A stretch of 64,000 bases of DNA, from positions 4,009,690 to 4,073,689 of the forward strand of contig NW_017803157.1 of the NCBI RefSeq assembly GCF_001625305.1, read 5' to 3'. The notes beneath the pieces are model-generated. The model had not been told where the DNA came from, did not search any database, and saw only the letters and a program-made list of their open reading frames with translations. This document shows positions 9,940 to 22,700 of the stretch, piece by piece. The position numbers and the translations under genes are program-made. Numbering within the stretch: position 1 is the stretch's first letter; each line of letters opens with the position of its first letter. The DNA comes from Branchiostoma belcheri. Taxonomy: Eukaryota; Chordata; Leptocardii; Amphioxiformes; Branchiostomatidae.

Positions 9940-12900
9940 CTACAGCGATACAAAGGAAGGAGCTTTGTCACAAAACGCCAGTTCCTTACTTAGCCGCTAC
10001 CGGGCTTCTGGAAGTGGCTGGAAGGAGTATGTATACACAGAAGCTGGTGTGTTTCGCCGAAGGGAGGCTATACCGGCTATACAGATACAGAAGCTGGTGT
10101 GTTACGCCGAAGGGCGGCTATACCGGCTATACAGATACAGAAACGAAGCTGGTGTGTTCCACTGAAGGGCAGTTTAATATACTGGCTACACAGATACAAA
10201 AGCTGGTGTGTTACGCCAAAGAGCAGTTATACCGGCTAGTATACAAATACAAAAGCTGGTGAGTTACGCCGAAGGGCGGTTGTACCGGCTATACAGATAC
10301 AAAAGCTGGTGAGTTACGCAGAAGGGTGGTTGTACCGGCTATACAGATACAAAAGCTGGCGAGTTATGCTGAAGGGTGGTTATAGCAGCTATCAGCAATC
10401 AGTAAGTAATGACAAACCTTTAGTGTCCACGGAAAGCGGTCTGGCCATGGTGGCTCGGGTAGGTCCGGCAGTTTCCACTTTCGCAGGGACTGGGTCAGGA
10501 GGGCCATGCCCGCGGGCCGGATCAACCTGTGTGACGGTTATTTACAAACTTCAGACGTAGACATAAGACTAACAGGAAACTTTAGTAGCACTGGCAGACT
10601 CAAAATATCTATCTCTACTCTACAATTCAATATCAAATGTCTCAAAGGATTAAAGACTTTATAAAAAGAAACATTCCATCACACATGACATAATTTACAA
10701 TTTTCATATTTTTTTCTGAAAAAAATCCAAGAACCAACAAATCAAATTGGTGTGGCCTAATCGGACAGCTTCTGACCTTGATGATGTCAGCCAAGGTCAC
10801 AGTCCTCGGTTCAGCAGAGCTCTGCCAGGCATGTCCAGTAGCGTCAGCGGTGTCCGTTCCTCCATTGGTGGGCACAGGCTACAAACAGATAATGAATGAA
10901 TGAACTTTATTGCTGGACAGTTGTACATGGTACAATGTGTCGCAGTAAGAAAACACTACTACAAAACAAAACTATTGTACAATTGTCGGCATTGTGGCCT
11001 TGAAAAGGTGTGCTTAGGTCCACCTGTTCCACCATGCCTTCCATGTACATGTGTATGATTGTGGTGAATTGTAATAAATAAATAAATAAACAATTACCAA
11101 AAACTACTATTAATAACAATATATCAGTTACAATATCATATTACAAAATGAAATGTTCCATAGATTAATTCGAACGTGTTTAATGTGCACCAGGTGCACT
11201 ACTTTTGAAACATTGAACACTGAATCCAGTCTATTTCACTTAGACTAAGAGAGTAAGAGCATTATTTGAAGGATTTCATTTTCACAAGCCTCATCTCCTT
11301 CTGACTAAATATGCAATGTACTATTGAATTTTTATTTGATATATTTGCACATAACATTACATAATAAAAGCAATAAATTACCCAAACGAAATAAGTTTCA
11401 CAACTCAAAATTTGTGTCCTGAGTGAGTAAGCATAGCCTGGGTACCATCCTGGTTAGTTTATGTCCGCTCCCACAGTCCTGGTCCCAGACTGGTTGGTCG
11501 GTAGCGACTGTGGGAGTGGACGTAAACTAACCAGGATGGTACCTAGGCTAGAGTAAGCATGCAAGAAAGGTATCTTTTGTAAGATGTTCAAACAAGCGAG
11601 CAAACTTACCGAGTCAAGGTGGGACGTTGGGGAGCCGGTGTGCATCAGAATCACGTGTACCATCAGTGTTACCATGATGACAGACGTGATGATGATGACG
11701 ATGATGAAGCCGATTTGTCGGCCTGTGCAACGATCGCGCAGTCGTTCCCAGATGGAGCGTCCTTCTTCCGCGTTGCCGTTGTCTAGGAGAAAGAGAGAAA
11801 AAAATTGTAAGCATCTTCTGTTAATTGCATTTGAGTGTTGAGCGAGTTGTTGTAGAAACAAATGCAATTTACAGTAATATTGAATATAATATTGGGTATA
11901 TGCAGGTTAGTGCAGGTAAAATTGGAGCTGTGCAGGTATTTCTGATGTCTACCTGCACCTAACCTGCACTGGTCCATGTACTGGGTATATGCAGGTTAGT
12001 GCAGGTAAAATTGGAGCTGTGCAGGTATTTCTGATGTCTACCTGCACCTAACCTGCACTGGTCCATGTACTGGGTATATGCAGGTTAGTGCAGGTAAAAT
12101 TGGTGCTGTGCAGGACCTGGTATTTCTGATGTCTACCTGCACCTAACCTGCACTGGTCCATGTACTGGGTACATGCAGGTTAGTGCAGGTAAAACTGGAG
12201 CTGTGCACTAGCCATGCAAGTACTGTGTTTTCAGTGTGATGCATACTTCCTAAATTCTGAAAGGTGCAGGTAAAACTTGACTCTCCTACCTGGAGGCTGG
12301 TCCGGGCTGTCCGCCTGACCGTCGGCTGGCCCATTGTCTCCTCTCGCTGGTCTCGGGGAAGAGGGACCAGGCGGGGCGCCGAGAACGTCGCGGCTCAGCG
12401 GCGGCCCAAGCCCCTGCCTGAACTCGTCCCCGTTCTCGTACGTGTGTGCGGCGGTCGGGTCTGGTGGGTTTGTTGTTCCTCCTGGCGTCGGGGGAGGGGG
12501 GGGAGGGGCCCCTGTCGGTGTTGGTTGGTCCTCGTGGCATCGGGGGAGGGGGGGCACATTCCCCATCGTACACATGTGCAGCGGTTGGGTCTGGTGGGCC
12601 CCCGTCGGTGGTGGTTGTTGTTCCTCCTGGCCTCGGGGTAGAGGGGCCAGGCGGGGCGCTGCGAGCATCCGGGATCGAATGCGCGTACTCATGTGCGGCA
12701 CCTGCATGTGTAGAATCAAGAGGAAAAATGGTAGCCTGGGTGTCAGCCACTACCGGTAGGGAATCTTGGGGAGCGGACGAAAGCCAGAAAGGCTGACCCT
12801 CAGGCTAGAAAAATGGTACACTCTTGTGTGGCGGCTTCATTTTTTTTATCAGGGCGTAACAAAATAAGAAACACAAGACAGCAATGGTGATGCACTCAAG

Positions 12901-15064
12901 TTAATTAACATTAAATAATCGCTGCCATTAAACATAAAATAACAAAAAATATTTAATACTACAAAATAACAAATAAATAACAAATATATACAAACAATCT
13001 AAGTGCAGGCACAAAATGGGGTCAAATTTAATACAATGAAAAGTGCAGGTCATTTGTATAATCAATAGAAAAATGGTATAATACATGTACATGTATTTAA
13101 TATATAGCCTTCTGTGCTAGGGCACCTTTGCTATCAGTATGATTTGCTGTTTAGAATTAATGAATTAAACAAAGATTATAAAACATGATACATGTGTGAA
13201 TAACCAGGCTTTTAGCTAGGGGGTGTCCAGGGTGTCTTTTGGACGCCCTGTACTGAAAATAATAAGAAATTGGACGCCCTACTTTTTTGTAGGACACCCT
13301 AAAGACGCCCTATTTTTTCCACTCCCAACCCCTGCCATGCACACATGCCTCCCTTCAGCCTTACTATAAATACAAAAATGATGGTTTACTGAAGGAAAAA
13401 ACTCAAATTTACACCTGAAAATGCAGAAAGTAGTGTTTGAGAGCATTATGAATTTCAAAAAAGTCCCCCTAAAATCTTGCACTCAGCATGTCTTCACTGT
13501 GCATAGCATACAATAAAAAAAAATGGACGCCCACCAAAAAAATCCTAGCTAAAAGCCTGTGAATAACGTCATCTTAGGTACAGAGTATATGTATGCGGTA
13601 ACAATAAAGGTTTAATTATTCTCTAACATGTGGTCTCTAACTAAGATCGAAACATTCTTTTACATGTTTCCCTTTCTAAACTCTAAAGACTTGAAAAACT
13701 AGGAAGAAAAGGACTTTCTTCAACCGTTGAGCCCAAAATATGTCTTTCAGAGAGCATTTTGCAGTTGATTTAAAACCTAAAATCTTTTTTTCAAACAGCA
13801 AAAAATGGATAGGGCGAATCCGAGAAACAACAAATTAAATTGGTGTGGCCTAACTGGACTATGGACTACTGGCCTTTTACATAGATAGAACTTTTTTTTT
13901 ATTTTTATAAATCATTCTTTTTATTGTTTCCAAAATTCTCACAAAAGAAAGCATGGCACAACGAAACAAAATGAAACCACATCATGCATAACAACAAAAC
14001 TAAATAAAAACCAGTAAACAATATAGATTATATAACAGAGTGTTAAAGTATTAAAAAATAGAACTTTATTGCACGACAATTGCACATGGTACAATGTATG
14101 TTTCCATTTCTAGACTCTATTGCAACAAGACATACATACACTACAACTACAATTTAATCATTCTTATACCATGGTAACATTGTTACTAACCTGCCGTGTA
14201 CACCGGATTCATATGCACGTGTTTGTGGTCTTGCGTTTGTGGCAGATTGTCGTACCCATCTGCCCTTCTTCCATGGCTCTGTCCGGAGTGCTGAGGGTCC
14301 TCATCAGTTGTTCCTCCTGGCCTCGGGGTAGATGGGCCGGGTGGGGTGCTGCGAGTGTTCCGGTTCAGAGGCGTGTACTCGTGTGTGGCACCTGCATTTG
14401 GAGAATAAAGAACAAAAATGGTAACCTGAGTGTTAGCCACTACTGGTAGCAAATGGTGGGGAGCGGACGAAAGCTAAAAAGGCTGACACTAAAAATGGTA
14501 TACAGTGAAGTCATTCAATATTACCATGCTATTTAGTAAGATTAGACCTACTAATGTGAGGATGTTTCTGACTCAGGGAGAAGAGTTGCTGTTACAGTTC
14601 TATACCTCTAGCTCTATGCCTAGAAGTGGCCAATGGCTTTGCATTGAGCGACACTGTTAAAAAAAAAAGAACTAACCTGCCGCATACACCTGATTCCTAT
14701 GCACGTGTTTGTGGTCTTGCCTCTGTGGCAGGTTGTCATACCCATCTGCCCTTCTACCGGAGAGCTGAGGCGGTCGCCCCAGAGACCGTCCGGATCCGAA
14801 GCGGCGGGGCGGTGGACTCGGAGGCTGTTCGGCGCGGTGAGGCGGCACCTCCGGAGCCTGCTCAGTGAGATCTCGGGGAGACGAGGAGCCAGTTTCTCCC
14901 CTCCCCTCGCCGTGGCTGCTGTGGCCTACGTCCTGCATTTCTGCAACGTCGTTGAGAGGGAGTGGAGGCAGCGGTCGGTCCTGTATCCCTGCCGGACGCG
15001 TGGACTTTCGCGGGAAAGCCGCCCTGCCGGTTTTAGCTGAACCGTCCGACGGACTAGCTGCCAT
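9098..15064 (-). CDS. NHL-repeat type II membrane protein, copy B (all seven exons)
   Basis: Most complete copy. Exons, minus strand: 15064-14677 (ATG preceded by GCACGCG), 14391-14191, 12701-12290, 11782-11610, 10878-10777, 10526-10418 and 9939-9098. Phases agree at every junction. The protein would be about 740 residues: proline-rich cytoplasmic tail with PPLPLND and PPGPSTPRPGG, two copies of ADGYDNLPQ (ends of exons 1 and 2), helix IGFIIVIIITSVIMVTLMVH after basic RLRDRC (positive-inside, hence N-terminus in), a stalk, and an NHL propeller. The proline-rich exon is 412 bp against 423 in copy C: a 12-bp in-frame loss plus one extra base in a C-run near 12510 breaks the frame. That may be a homopolymer error or a real lesion. 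Confidence 0.75.
10035..10385 (-). repeat. Intronic minisatellite of copy B (short allele)
   Basis: Same unit and same intron as in copy A, in gene orientation on the minus strand, but only about seven units. The terminal cgtgtatacgtac motif adjoining the last unit in copies A and C is altered here. Confidence 0.9.
11434..11550. mobile_element. Foldback element of 117 bp with 9-bp target duplication (unit B)
   Basis: Arms tagcctgggtaccatcctgg and its inverse enclose a short loop. Both flanks carry gagtaagca, a 9-bp duplication such as Mutator-like elements make. Present in B and C, absent from A, where a different element sits at nearly the same point. Confidence 0.7.
11890..12240. repeat. 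Hairpin-forming minisatellite, unit about 88 bp
   Basis: About four units, each holding tgcaggttagtgcaggta and, inverted, tacctgcacctaacctgca around attggagctgtgcagg. It lies in the intron between the proline-rich and transmembrane exons of copy B. Copy C has unrelated sequence at this place. The same repeat occurs at 49237-49590. Confidence 0.85.
13205..13559. mobile_element. hAT-like MITE, 355 bp, with 8-bp target duplication
   Basis: Ends caggcttttagctagg and cctagctaaaagcctg are inverted and flanked on both sides by tgaataac. Unit C has the uninterrupted site (tgtgaataacgtcatc, about 21577). The 8-bp duplication and CAGG terminus fit the hAT superfamily. The interior repeats the word ggacgccc. 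It lies in the intron between exons 2 and 3 of copy B. Confidence 0.85.
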
Positions 15065-16690
15065 CGCGTGCCGCACCAAAACTGGTTCTGATCATCGCTC
15101 TGAGCTTTCCTGATTACACTTTGATTGTCTGGAGATTTGGTATTTTACATGTAACACCCGCTCAAAATACTTAGGAATTTTCTCATCTACAGTGTGCTAT
15201 GACCACTTCATGCATATGAAACAACTTCGTGCTGTACTGCAGTAAATGCATCATGACTGTATAGCAAAGTAACATGTAGTGGGAAATAAGAGGGTATTTT
15301 ATCACTTCACCAAAATCAAACTAAAGTGAAACCTGTACTATTGACACCTTTGTATAGTGGTCACTTGGTATAGCGGTCAGTTTTTGCTGCTCCCTTGAAT
15401 TTTTCCCATTGACGTAAGCATGTAATATTTTGTTTCAACCTTCAATGAAAGTCCTTTTGTCAAATGAATAAACAATCTTTTACTAAGTTTTATTAAATTA
15501 GTAAATTTCTGCAAATGTGCAATAGTTCTTTAGTGTTAATTGATGAGAATTACATTCTTGTGACATTGGTAGTATCTGTATATGTATCAGTATAGCCGGT
15601 ATAACTGCTCTTCAGCGTAACATACCAGCTTCGCAGGCACGCGGCGCGGCGGCAGCTTGCTACATGTACACCGAACACCTATATTACACTCAATCTTTGC
15701 ACATTTGATTGCAGTAGTTGTTTAAAGCTTTTTAGTGATGATGCCCCAACTGCGCTTGGTGGCAATGAGTTCCAGTATACGATAGTTCTGGGGAAATGCA
15801 AATTTTTTAACACCTCAATTCTTGGTTGATAACTCTGATATTTGAAGGCATGACTGTTTCTTGATCTTTTCCGGGCTGGTTACAGTTAGTACAGTTAGGG
15901 ACGGTCATTGCCATGCATGAATTATGTAAATTTCCCCAACATTAGCGTAACTAACGAGTAAATGTTCGAATTAGCATAATGCAAAATGATTGGACTTTCA
16001 CACAATAAACATTACGACAATTAGAATTTATTTGCATAATTAATGAAATACAATAATGGCAGAGAATTAGAAATCTCTGAACATATAATCTGTCTACGAT
16101 AAAAGCCACACAGTCATGAAGTATCTGTAATTTCAAATATAGACAGGAAATAAATGGAGAAAAACAGCTTTTTAAGAGGTCTTTGATCCCATCAAATTAT
16201 TTGTAACATTTATATTCATAATCCTTCTAGAAAGGAGGTACTTAATTGTCTGCACCTTTCAATAGTAGCCACAAGCTCTCATTATAACATACAACACCGT
16301 ACTATTTTATGTACAAAATTCACTTCTACAGCTGCTATTTGGTGCTGTTTATATATACTAGTTACTTCTGTTTACGTTTATAAGACTTTTGGCAAGGTTG
16401 TGTTATACAGCCACAGTCTATACTTGTTTGACACTGCAATTACAATCCAAATTTCTAAACACAACCATTAAAATTCTGAATCAGCTAAGAGAAACATTTT
16501 CGAGTTGAATGCAAATGTAAAAATATACAAGGCACTTTGATGCAACTTTGACAGCCACTTACAAGTACAACAAGTTGGTCTGGACGATCCTTTTTTGAAT
16601 AGCCCTCGTAAGAATGAAGATAAACAGCTAAAGTATTAGGCCAACAAACTGGTACACTTATTGCAACTTTACAAGGTTAGGGCCAATCCC
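15065..16690. other. Intergenic sequence between units B and C
   Basis: Upstream region of copy B, collinear with 7313-8640. It contains one private insertion (about 15575-15880) of the dispersed repeat with gtataactgctcttcagcgt and the GC-rich word gcaggcacgcggcgcggcgg. No open frame of interest. Confidence 0.6.
15575..15880 (+). repeat. Dispersed repeat carrying one minisatellite-like unit
   Basis: Matches 33880-34060: a single ccggtataac / cataccagcttc unit, then gcgcggcggcagc, then a 3' tail with tttgcacatttgattgcag and gatgccccaactg. The intronic minisatellites of the NHL genes look like amplification of the 5' end of this element. Confidence 0.65.
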
Positions 16691-16701
16691 TGCACATCAT
16701 T

Positions 16702-17142
16702 AGGCCGTGTTGATATATGGATGACATCCTCTGAAAACCCAAAAGTTGATGCGAGCGTGCAAAATAAAAACGTTTGGCAAAAAAAAATTGCTTTGATTGC
16801 GAAACAAGGCCGGAAGGTTGAAGAAGGAAGGTTGAACAAATGATGAAACATGGAATGGCAAATAATAGTCAAGACTGTTAATTTTCATTTCTTAACATTT
16901 TTCTTCTTTTCCTTTGGGATTGGTTTATAGGCCATTTAGTATTGTTTTCCAATATTTTTTTTCTCAATTTACTGCATATACATGTATTTGCTCACTTGGA
17001 GGTGCTTTTACCAATTTACAGTATGGTCCAAAAATCTTTTTGGTCTAAAACAGGTTTGTTTTTTTTGTGTGTGTGTGTGGGGGGGGGGAACGAGGACTAA
17101 ATCCATGCGGATGTCATCCATATAATCAAATCCACATGGCCT
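16702..17142. mobile_element. MITE family M1 abutting the stop codon of copy C
   Basis: Collinear with 8653-9095. The element ends four bases before the N gap that replaces most of the NHL exon. Confidence 0.75.
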
Positions 17143-17146
17143 TGTC

Positions 17147-17166
17147 NNNNNNNNNNNNNNNNNNNN
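17147..17166. other. Assembly gap (20 N) in the NHL exon of copy C
   Basis: Placeholder gap. Comparison with copy B (9098-9631) shows that about 530 bp of the exon are absent. Confidence 0.95.
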
Positions 17167-17577
17167 CTTTGAGACTCGCCCTCCCTGTCGATCTTCACCA
17201 TCGTGTCAGCGCTGGTAGGGTATCCATTCATCAGGACCCAGATCTGTCCATCTCTGTCGAAGGACACGTCAAACAGCCTCTTTCCTGGGTACGGTGCAGC
17301 TTGGGGAAAGTGGCGCAGGAAGGCACCTTCCATGCTGTACACCTGGACGCGCGCTTTGGTCTGGTCGGCCACCCAGATCTTGCTGTCGTTGGAAACTGCA
17401 ACCGCGCGTGCGCCGCGCAGGTTTCCAGGCCCCGACGCGTCACCAAAGGTGATGACCCGTGCGCTGCTGCTTCCCACAGGCACTTCTACAGCGATACAAA
17501 AGAAGGAGCTTTGTCAGAAAATGCCAGTTCCTTACTTAGCCGCTACCACGCTTCTAGAAGTGGCTGGAAGGAGTAGA

Positions 17578-18460
17578 AAGTACGTATACACGTACAGAAG
17601 CTGGTGTGTTACACTAAAGGGCAGTTATACTGGCTATACAGATACAGAAGCTGGTGTGTTACGCTGAAGGGCAGTTATACTGGCTATACAGATACAGAAG
17701 CTGCTGTGTTAGGCTGAAAGGCAATTATACCAGCTATACAGATACAGAAGCTGGTGTGTTACGCCGAAGGGCAGTTATACCAGCTATGATATACAGATAC
17801 AGAAGCTGGTGTGTTACGCCGAAGGGCAGTTATACCGGCTATAATATACAGATACAGAAGCTGGTGTGTTAGGCTGAAGGGCAGTTATATACCGGCTATA
17901 CAGATACAGAAGCTGGTGTGTTACGCCGAAGGGCGGTTATACCGGCTATACAGATACAGAAGCTGGTGTGTTACGCCGAAGGGCAGTTATACCGGCTATA
18001 ATATACAGATACAGAAGCTGGAGTGTTACGCCGAAGGGCAGTTATACCGGCTATACAGATACAGAAGCTGGTGTGTTACGCCGAAGGGCAGTTATACTGG
18101 CTATACAGATCCAGAAGCTGGTGTGTTACGCTGAAGGGCAGTTATACCGGCTATACAGATACAGAAGCTAGTGTGTTACACCGAAAGGCGGTTATGCCAG
18201 CTATACAGATACAGAAGCTGGTGTGTTACGCTTAAGGGCAGTTTAATATACTGGCTACACAGATACAAAAGCTGGTGTGTTACGCCGAAGAGCAGTTATA
18301 CCGGCTAGTATACAGATACAAAAGCTGGTGAGTTACTCTGAAGGGCGGTTGTACCGGCTATACAGATACAAAAGCTGGTGAGTTACGCAGAAGGGTGGTT
18401 GTACCGGCTATACAGATACAAAAGCTGGTGAGTTATGCTGAAGGGTGGTTATAGCAGCTA
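17578..18460 (-). repeat. Intronic minisatellite of copy C (long allele)
   Basis: About 17 units of the same motif. Several carry an extra aatata before cagatacagaag, giving units of about 55 bp alternating with units of about 49 bp, a higher-order pattern also seen in copy A. Confidence 0.9.
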
Positions 18461-19605
18461 TCAGCAATCAGTAAGTAATGACAAACCTTTAGTGTCCACG
18501 GAAAGCGGTCTGGCCATGGTGGCTCGGGTAGGTCCGTCAGTCTCCACTTTCCCAGGGACTGGGTCAGGAGGGCCATGCCCGCGGGCCGGATCAACCTGTG
18601 TGACGGTTATTTACAAAATTCAGACACAGACATAAGACTAACATAAGAAACTTTATTAGCACTGGGAGACTCAAAATATCTATCTGTACTTTACAATTCA
18701 ATATCAAATATCTCAAAGGATTAAAGACTTTAAAAAGAAACATTCCATCACACATGACATAATTTACAATATTCATACTTTTTCTGAAAAAAATCCAAGA
18801 ACCAACAAATCAAATTGGTGTCGCCTAATCGGACAGCTTCTGACCTTGATGATGTCAGCCAAGGTCACAGTCCTCGGTTCAGCAGAGCTCTGCCAGGCAT
18901 GTCCAGTAGCGTCAGTGGTGTCCGTTCCTCCATTGGTGGGCACAGGCTACAAACAGATAATGAATGAATGAACTTTATTGCTGGACAGTTGTACATGGTA
19001 CAACGTGTGGCAGTAGGAAAACACTACTACAAAACTAAACTATCTTACAATTGTTGGCATGGTGGCCTTGAAAAGGTGTGCTTAGGTCCACCTGTTCCAC
19101 CATGCCTTCCATGTACATGTGTATGTGGTAAATTGTAATAAATAAACAAATAAATAAACAATTACAGTAACTACAAACTACTATTACAAACAATATATGA
19201 GTTACAATATCATATGGTCATTTATGTTATACCTGGCCCGCGATTACGTTCGATAAGGGTGTGTGATAACTAGCGGTACAGCCTGCAGTTTGTTTGTTTT
19301 TGTGGTACAGCTTACAAATGTTCCATAGGTACAGCTTACAAATGTTTCATTATTCGAACGCATTTCGCATGCACCGAGTGCGCCGCTTTTAAAACATTTA
19401 ACACTGAATTCATCAGTGTATCACAATTAGTGTATTATTTGAAGGATTTTATTTTCACAAGCCTATCTCTTTCGGACTAAATATGCAATGTACTATTGAT
19501 TTTTTATTTGACTTATTTTCACATAACATTACATAATAAAAGCAATAAATTACCCAAACGAAATAAGTTTCACAACTCAAAATTTGTGTCCTGAGTGAGT
19601 AAGCA

Positions 19606-19722
19606 TAGCCTGGGTACCATCCTGGTTAGTTTATGTCCGCTCCCACAGTCCTGGTCCCAGACTGGTTGGTCGGTAGCGACTGTGGGAGCAGACGTAAACT
19701 AACCAGGATGGTACCTAGGCTA
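19606..19722. mobile_element. Foldback element of 117 bp (unit C)
   Basis: Nearly identical to the unit B element, with the same gagtaagca flanks, so it was inherited through the tandem duplication. Confidence 0.7.
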
Positions 19723-22700
19723 GAGTAAGCATGCAAGAAAGGTATCTTTTGTAAGATGTTCAAACAAGCGAGCAAACTTACCGAGTCAAGGTGGGATGTT
19801 GGGGAGCCGGTGTGCATCAGAATCACGTGTACCATCAGTGTTACCATGATGACAGACGTGATGATGATGACGATGATGAAGCCGATTTCGGCCTGGGCAA
19901 CGATCGCGCAGTCGTTCCCAGATGGATCGTCCTTCTTCTGGGTTATCTATGAGAAGGAGAAAAATACTGTAATTCACAGTTTATGTTTACGGTAGCAAAA
20001 GTTCATGGAGAAAAAAGGACACATTCACTAGAACTGGAACTACTAGTATATATACACAGTGGTGACAGGTGCAGAAAAAAGAAAGTCCAGAAATTATTTG
20101 TTCACGGTACAGAAATGACAGTGAAAAACAGTTACAGTACAGTAAAAAAAAACAGGAATTACAGTTGTAATGCATTATTTCTAAGCCTGTTTTGTAAACT
20201 GCATTACCGTGTTGAGAGAGTTGTTTGATACTAAGTACACAATATAAAGAATAGATTTAGGGTGTAAAATCAAACACGGTTATTATATTAAGACAGTTGA
20301 AGATGTATGAACTTGTGAAGCTGGTAATACACGGTTTCTCTATATTCCATAATGTATAAAAATTTTTCTGTTCTATCTAAATTTTGAGGACTACTGGGAT
20401 TCTACACCCAAAAATTCATCAGGTTGGTAGAGAATAGGATAAAAGGGCCACAACAAAGCGCCACCTATATCGGCTACATATATCTGCGAGAAGCAGAACT
20501 CCAGTCAGAAGCTCTGAGCAAGGTGTCTGATAGATACCAAAATGTTAGCATGGTAAGAGACAATAGTGGTTGTGTAAAAGAAAACTCCTATATATCCTAT
20601 GCTTCACCAAACTAATAAAACAGTTTTCTGAAAACTGGGATTCCACTCCCCTACCTGGAGGCTGGTCCGGGCTGTCCGCCTGACCGTCGGCTGGCCCATC
20701 GTCTCCTCTCGCTGGTCTCGGGGAAGAGGGAACAGGCGGGGCGCCGAGAACGTCGCGGCTCAGCGGCGGCCCGAGCCCCTGCCTGAACTCGTCCCCGTTC
20801 TCGTACATGTGTGCGGCGGTCGGGTCTGGGGGGTCCCCGTCTGTGGTTGTTGTTCCTCCTGGCGTCGGGGGAGGGGGGGGAGGGCCCCTGTCGGTGTTGG
20901 TTGGTCCTCGTGGCATCAGGGGAGGGGGGGCACGTTCCCCATCGTACACGTGTGCAGCGGTTGGGTCTGGTGGGCCCCCGTCGGTGGTGGTTGTTGTTCC
21001 TCCTGGCCTCGGGTTAGAGGGGCCAGGCGGGGCGCTGCGAGCATCCGGGATCGAATGCGCGTACTCGTGTGCAGCACCTGCATGTGTAGAAGAAAGAAGA
21101 AAAATGGTAGCCTGAGTGTCAGCCACTACCGGTAGGGAATCTTGCGGAGCGGATGAAAGCCAGAAAGGCTGACACTCAGGCTAGAAAAATGGTATACTCT
21201 TGTGTGGCGGCTTCATTTTTTTATCAAGGCGTAACAAAATAAGAAACACAAGACAGCAATGGTGATGCACTCAAGTTAATTAACATTGAATAATCGCTGC
21301 CATTGAACATAAAATAACAAAAAATATTTAATACTACAAAATAACAAATAAATAACAAATATATACAAACAATCTAAGTGCAGGCACAAAATGTGGTCAA
21401 ATTTAATACAATGAAAAGTGCAGGTCATTTGTATAATCAATAGAAAAATGGTATACATGTACAGTATTTAATATATAGCCTTCTGTGCTAGGGCACCTTT
21501 GCTATCAGTATGATTTGCTGTTTAGAATTAATGAGAATTAAACAAAGATTATAATACTGTACAGAAGCTAATACATGTGTGAATAACGTCATCTTACATG
21601 TAGGTACAGAGTATATGTATGCGGTAACAATAAAGGTTTAACTATTCTCTAACATGTGGTCTTTAAGATCGAAACATTCTTTTACATGTTTCCCCTTCTA
21701 AACTCTAAAAACTTGAAAAACTAGGAAGAAAAGGACTTTCTTCAACCGTTGAGCCCAAAATATGTCTTTCAGTGAGCATTTTGCAGTTGATTTAGAACCT
21801 AAAATCTTTTTTTTGAAACAGAAAAAAATGGACAGGGCGAATCCGAAAAACAACAAATTAAATTGGTGTGGCCTAACTGGACTATGACATTAGGTCTTCT
21901 ACATGTTTCCCTTTCTAGACTCTATTGCAACAAGACATACATACAACAAGACATACATACACTACAACTACAATTTAATCATTCTTATACCATGGTAACA
22001 TTGTTACTAACCTGCCGTGTACACCGGATTCATATGCACATGTTTGTGGTCTTGCGTTTGTGGCAGATTGTCGTATCCATCTGCCCTTTTTCCATGGCTC
22101 TGTCCGGAGTGCTGAGGGTCCTCATCAGTTGTTCCTCCTGGCCTCGGGGTAGAGGGGCCGGGTGGGGTGCTGCGAGTGTTCCGGTTCAGAGGCGTGTACT
22201 CGTGTGTGGCACCTGCATTTAATTTTGTAGAATAAATCAGAAAAATGGTAGCCTGAGTTTTAGCCACTACTGGTAGCAAATGGTGGGGAGCGGACGAAAG
22301 CTAAAAAGGCTGAAACTAAAAATGGTATACAATGAAATCATTCAATATCACCATGCTACTTAGTAAGATTAGAACTAACCTGCCGAGTACACCTGATTCC
22401 TATGCACGTGTTTGTGGTCTTGCCTCCGTGGCAGGTTGTCATACCCATCTGCCCTTCTACCGGAGAGCTGAGGCGGTCGCCCCAGAGACCGTCCGGATCC
22501 GAAGCGGCGGGGCGGCGGACTCGGAGGCTGTTCGACGCGGTGAGGCGGCACCTCCGGAGCCTGCTCGGCGAGATTTGGAGGAGACGAGGAGCCAGTTTCT
22601 CCCCTCCCCTCGCCGTGGCTGCTGCGGCCTTCGTCCTGCATTTCTGCGACGTCGTCGAGAGGGAGTGGAGGCAGAGGTCGGTCCTGTATCCCTGCCGGAC

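Larger units (their letters stand above)
1..12490. repeat. Large imperfect inverted duplication (arms 1-5890 and 8110-12490)
   Basis: Exons, introns and 3' flank of copy A reappear in reverse order in copy B. Matching pairs include the NHL exons (3422-4263 and 9939-9098), the segment ending at 4850 with that starting at 8450, and 5650-5880 with 8310-8120. The arms differ by indels and private insertions. The spacer of about 2.2 kb (5890-8110) holds tetranucleotide repeats and the exon-1 relic. Confidence 0.8.

Noticed and set aside
12264-12759. Glycine/valine-rich plus-strand frames opposite the proline-rich exons (also 20807-21135)
   Set aside because: Complement of a proline-rich, low-complexity exon with good splice sites on the minus strand.
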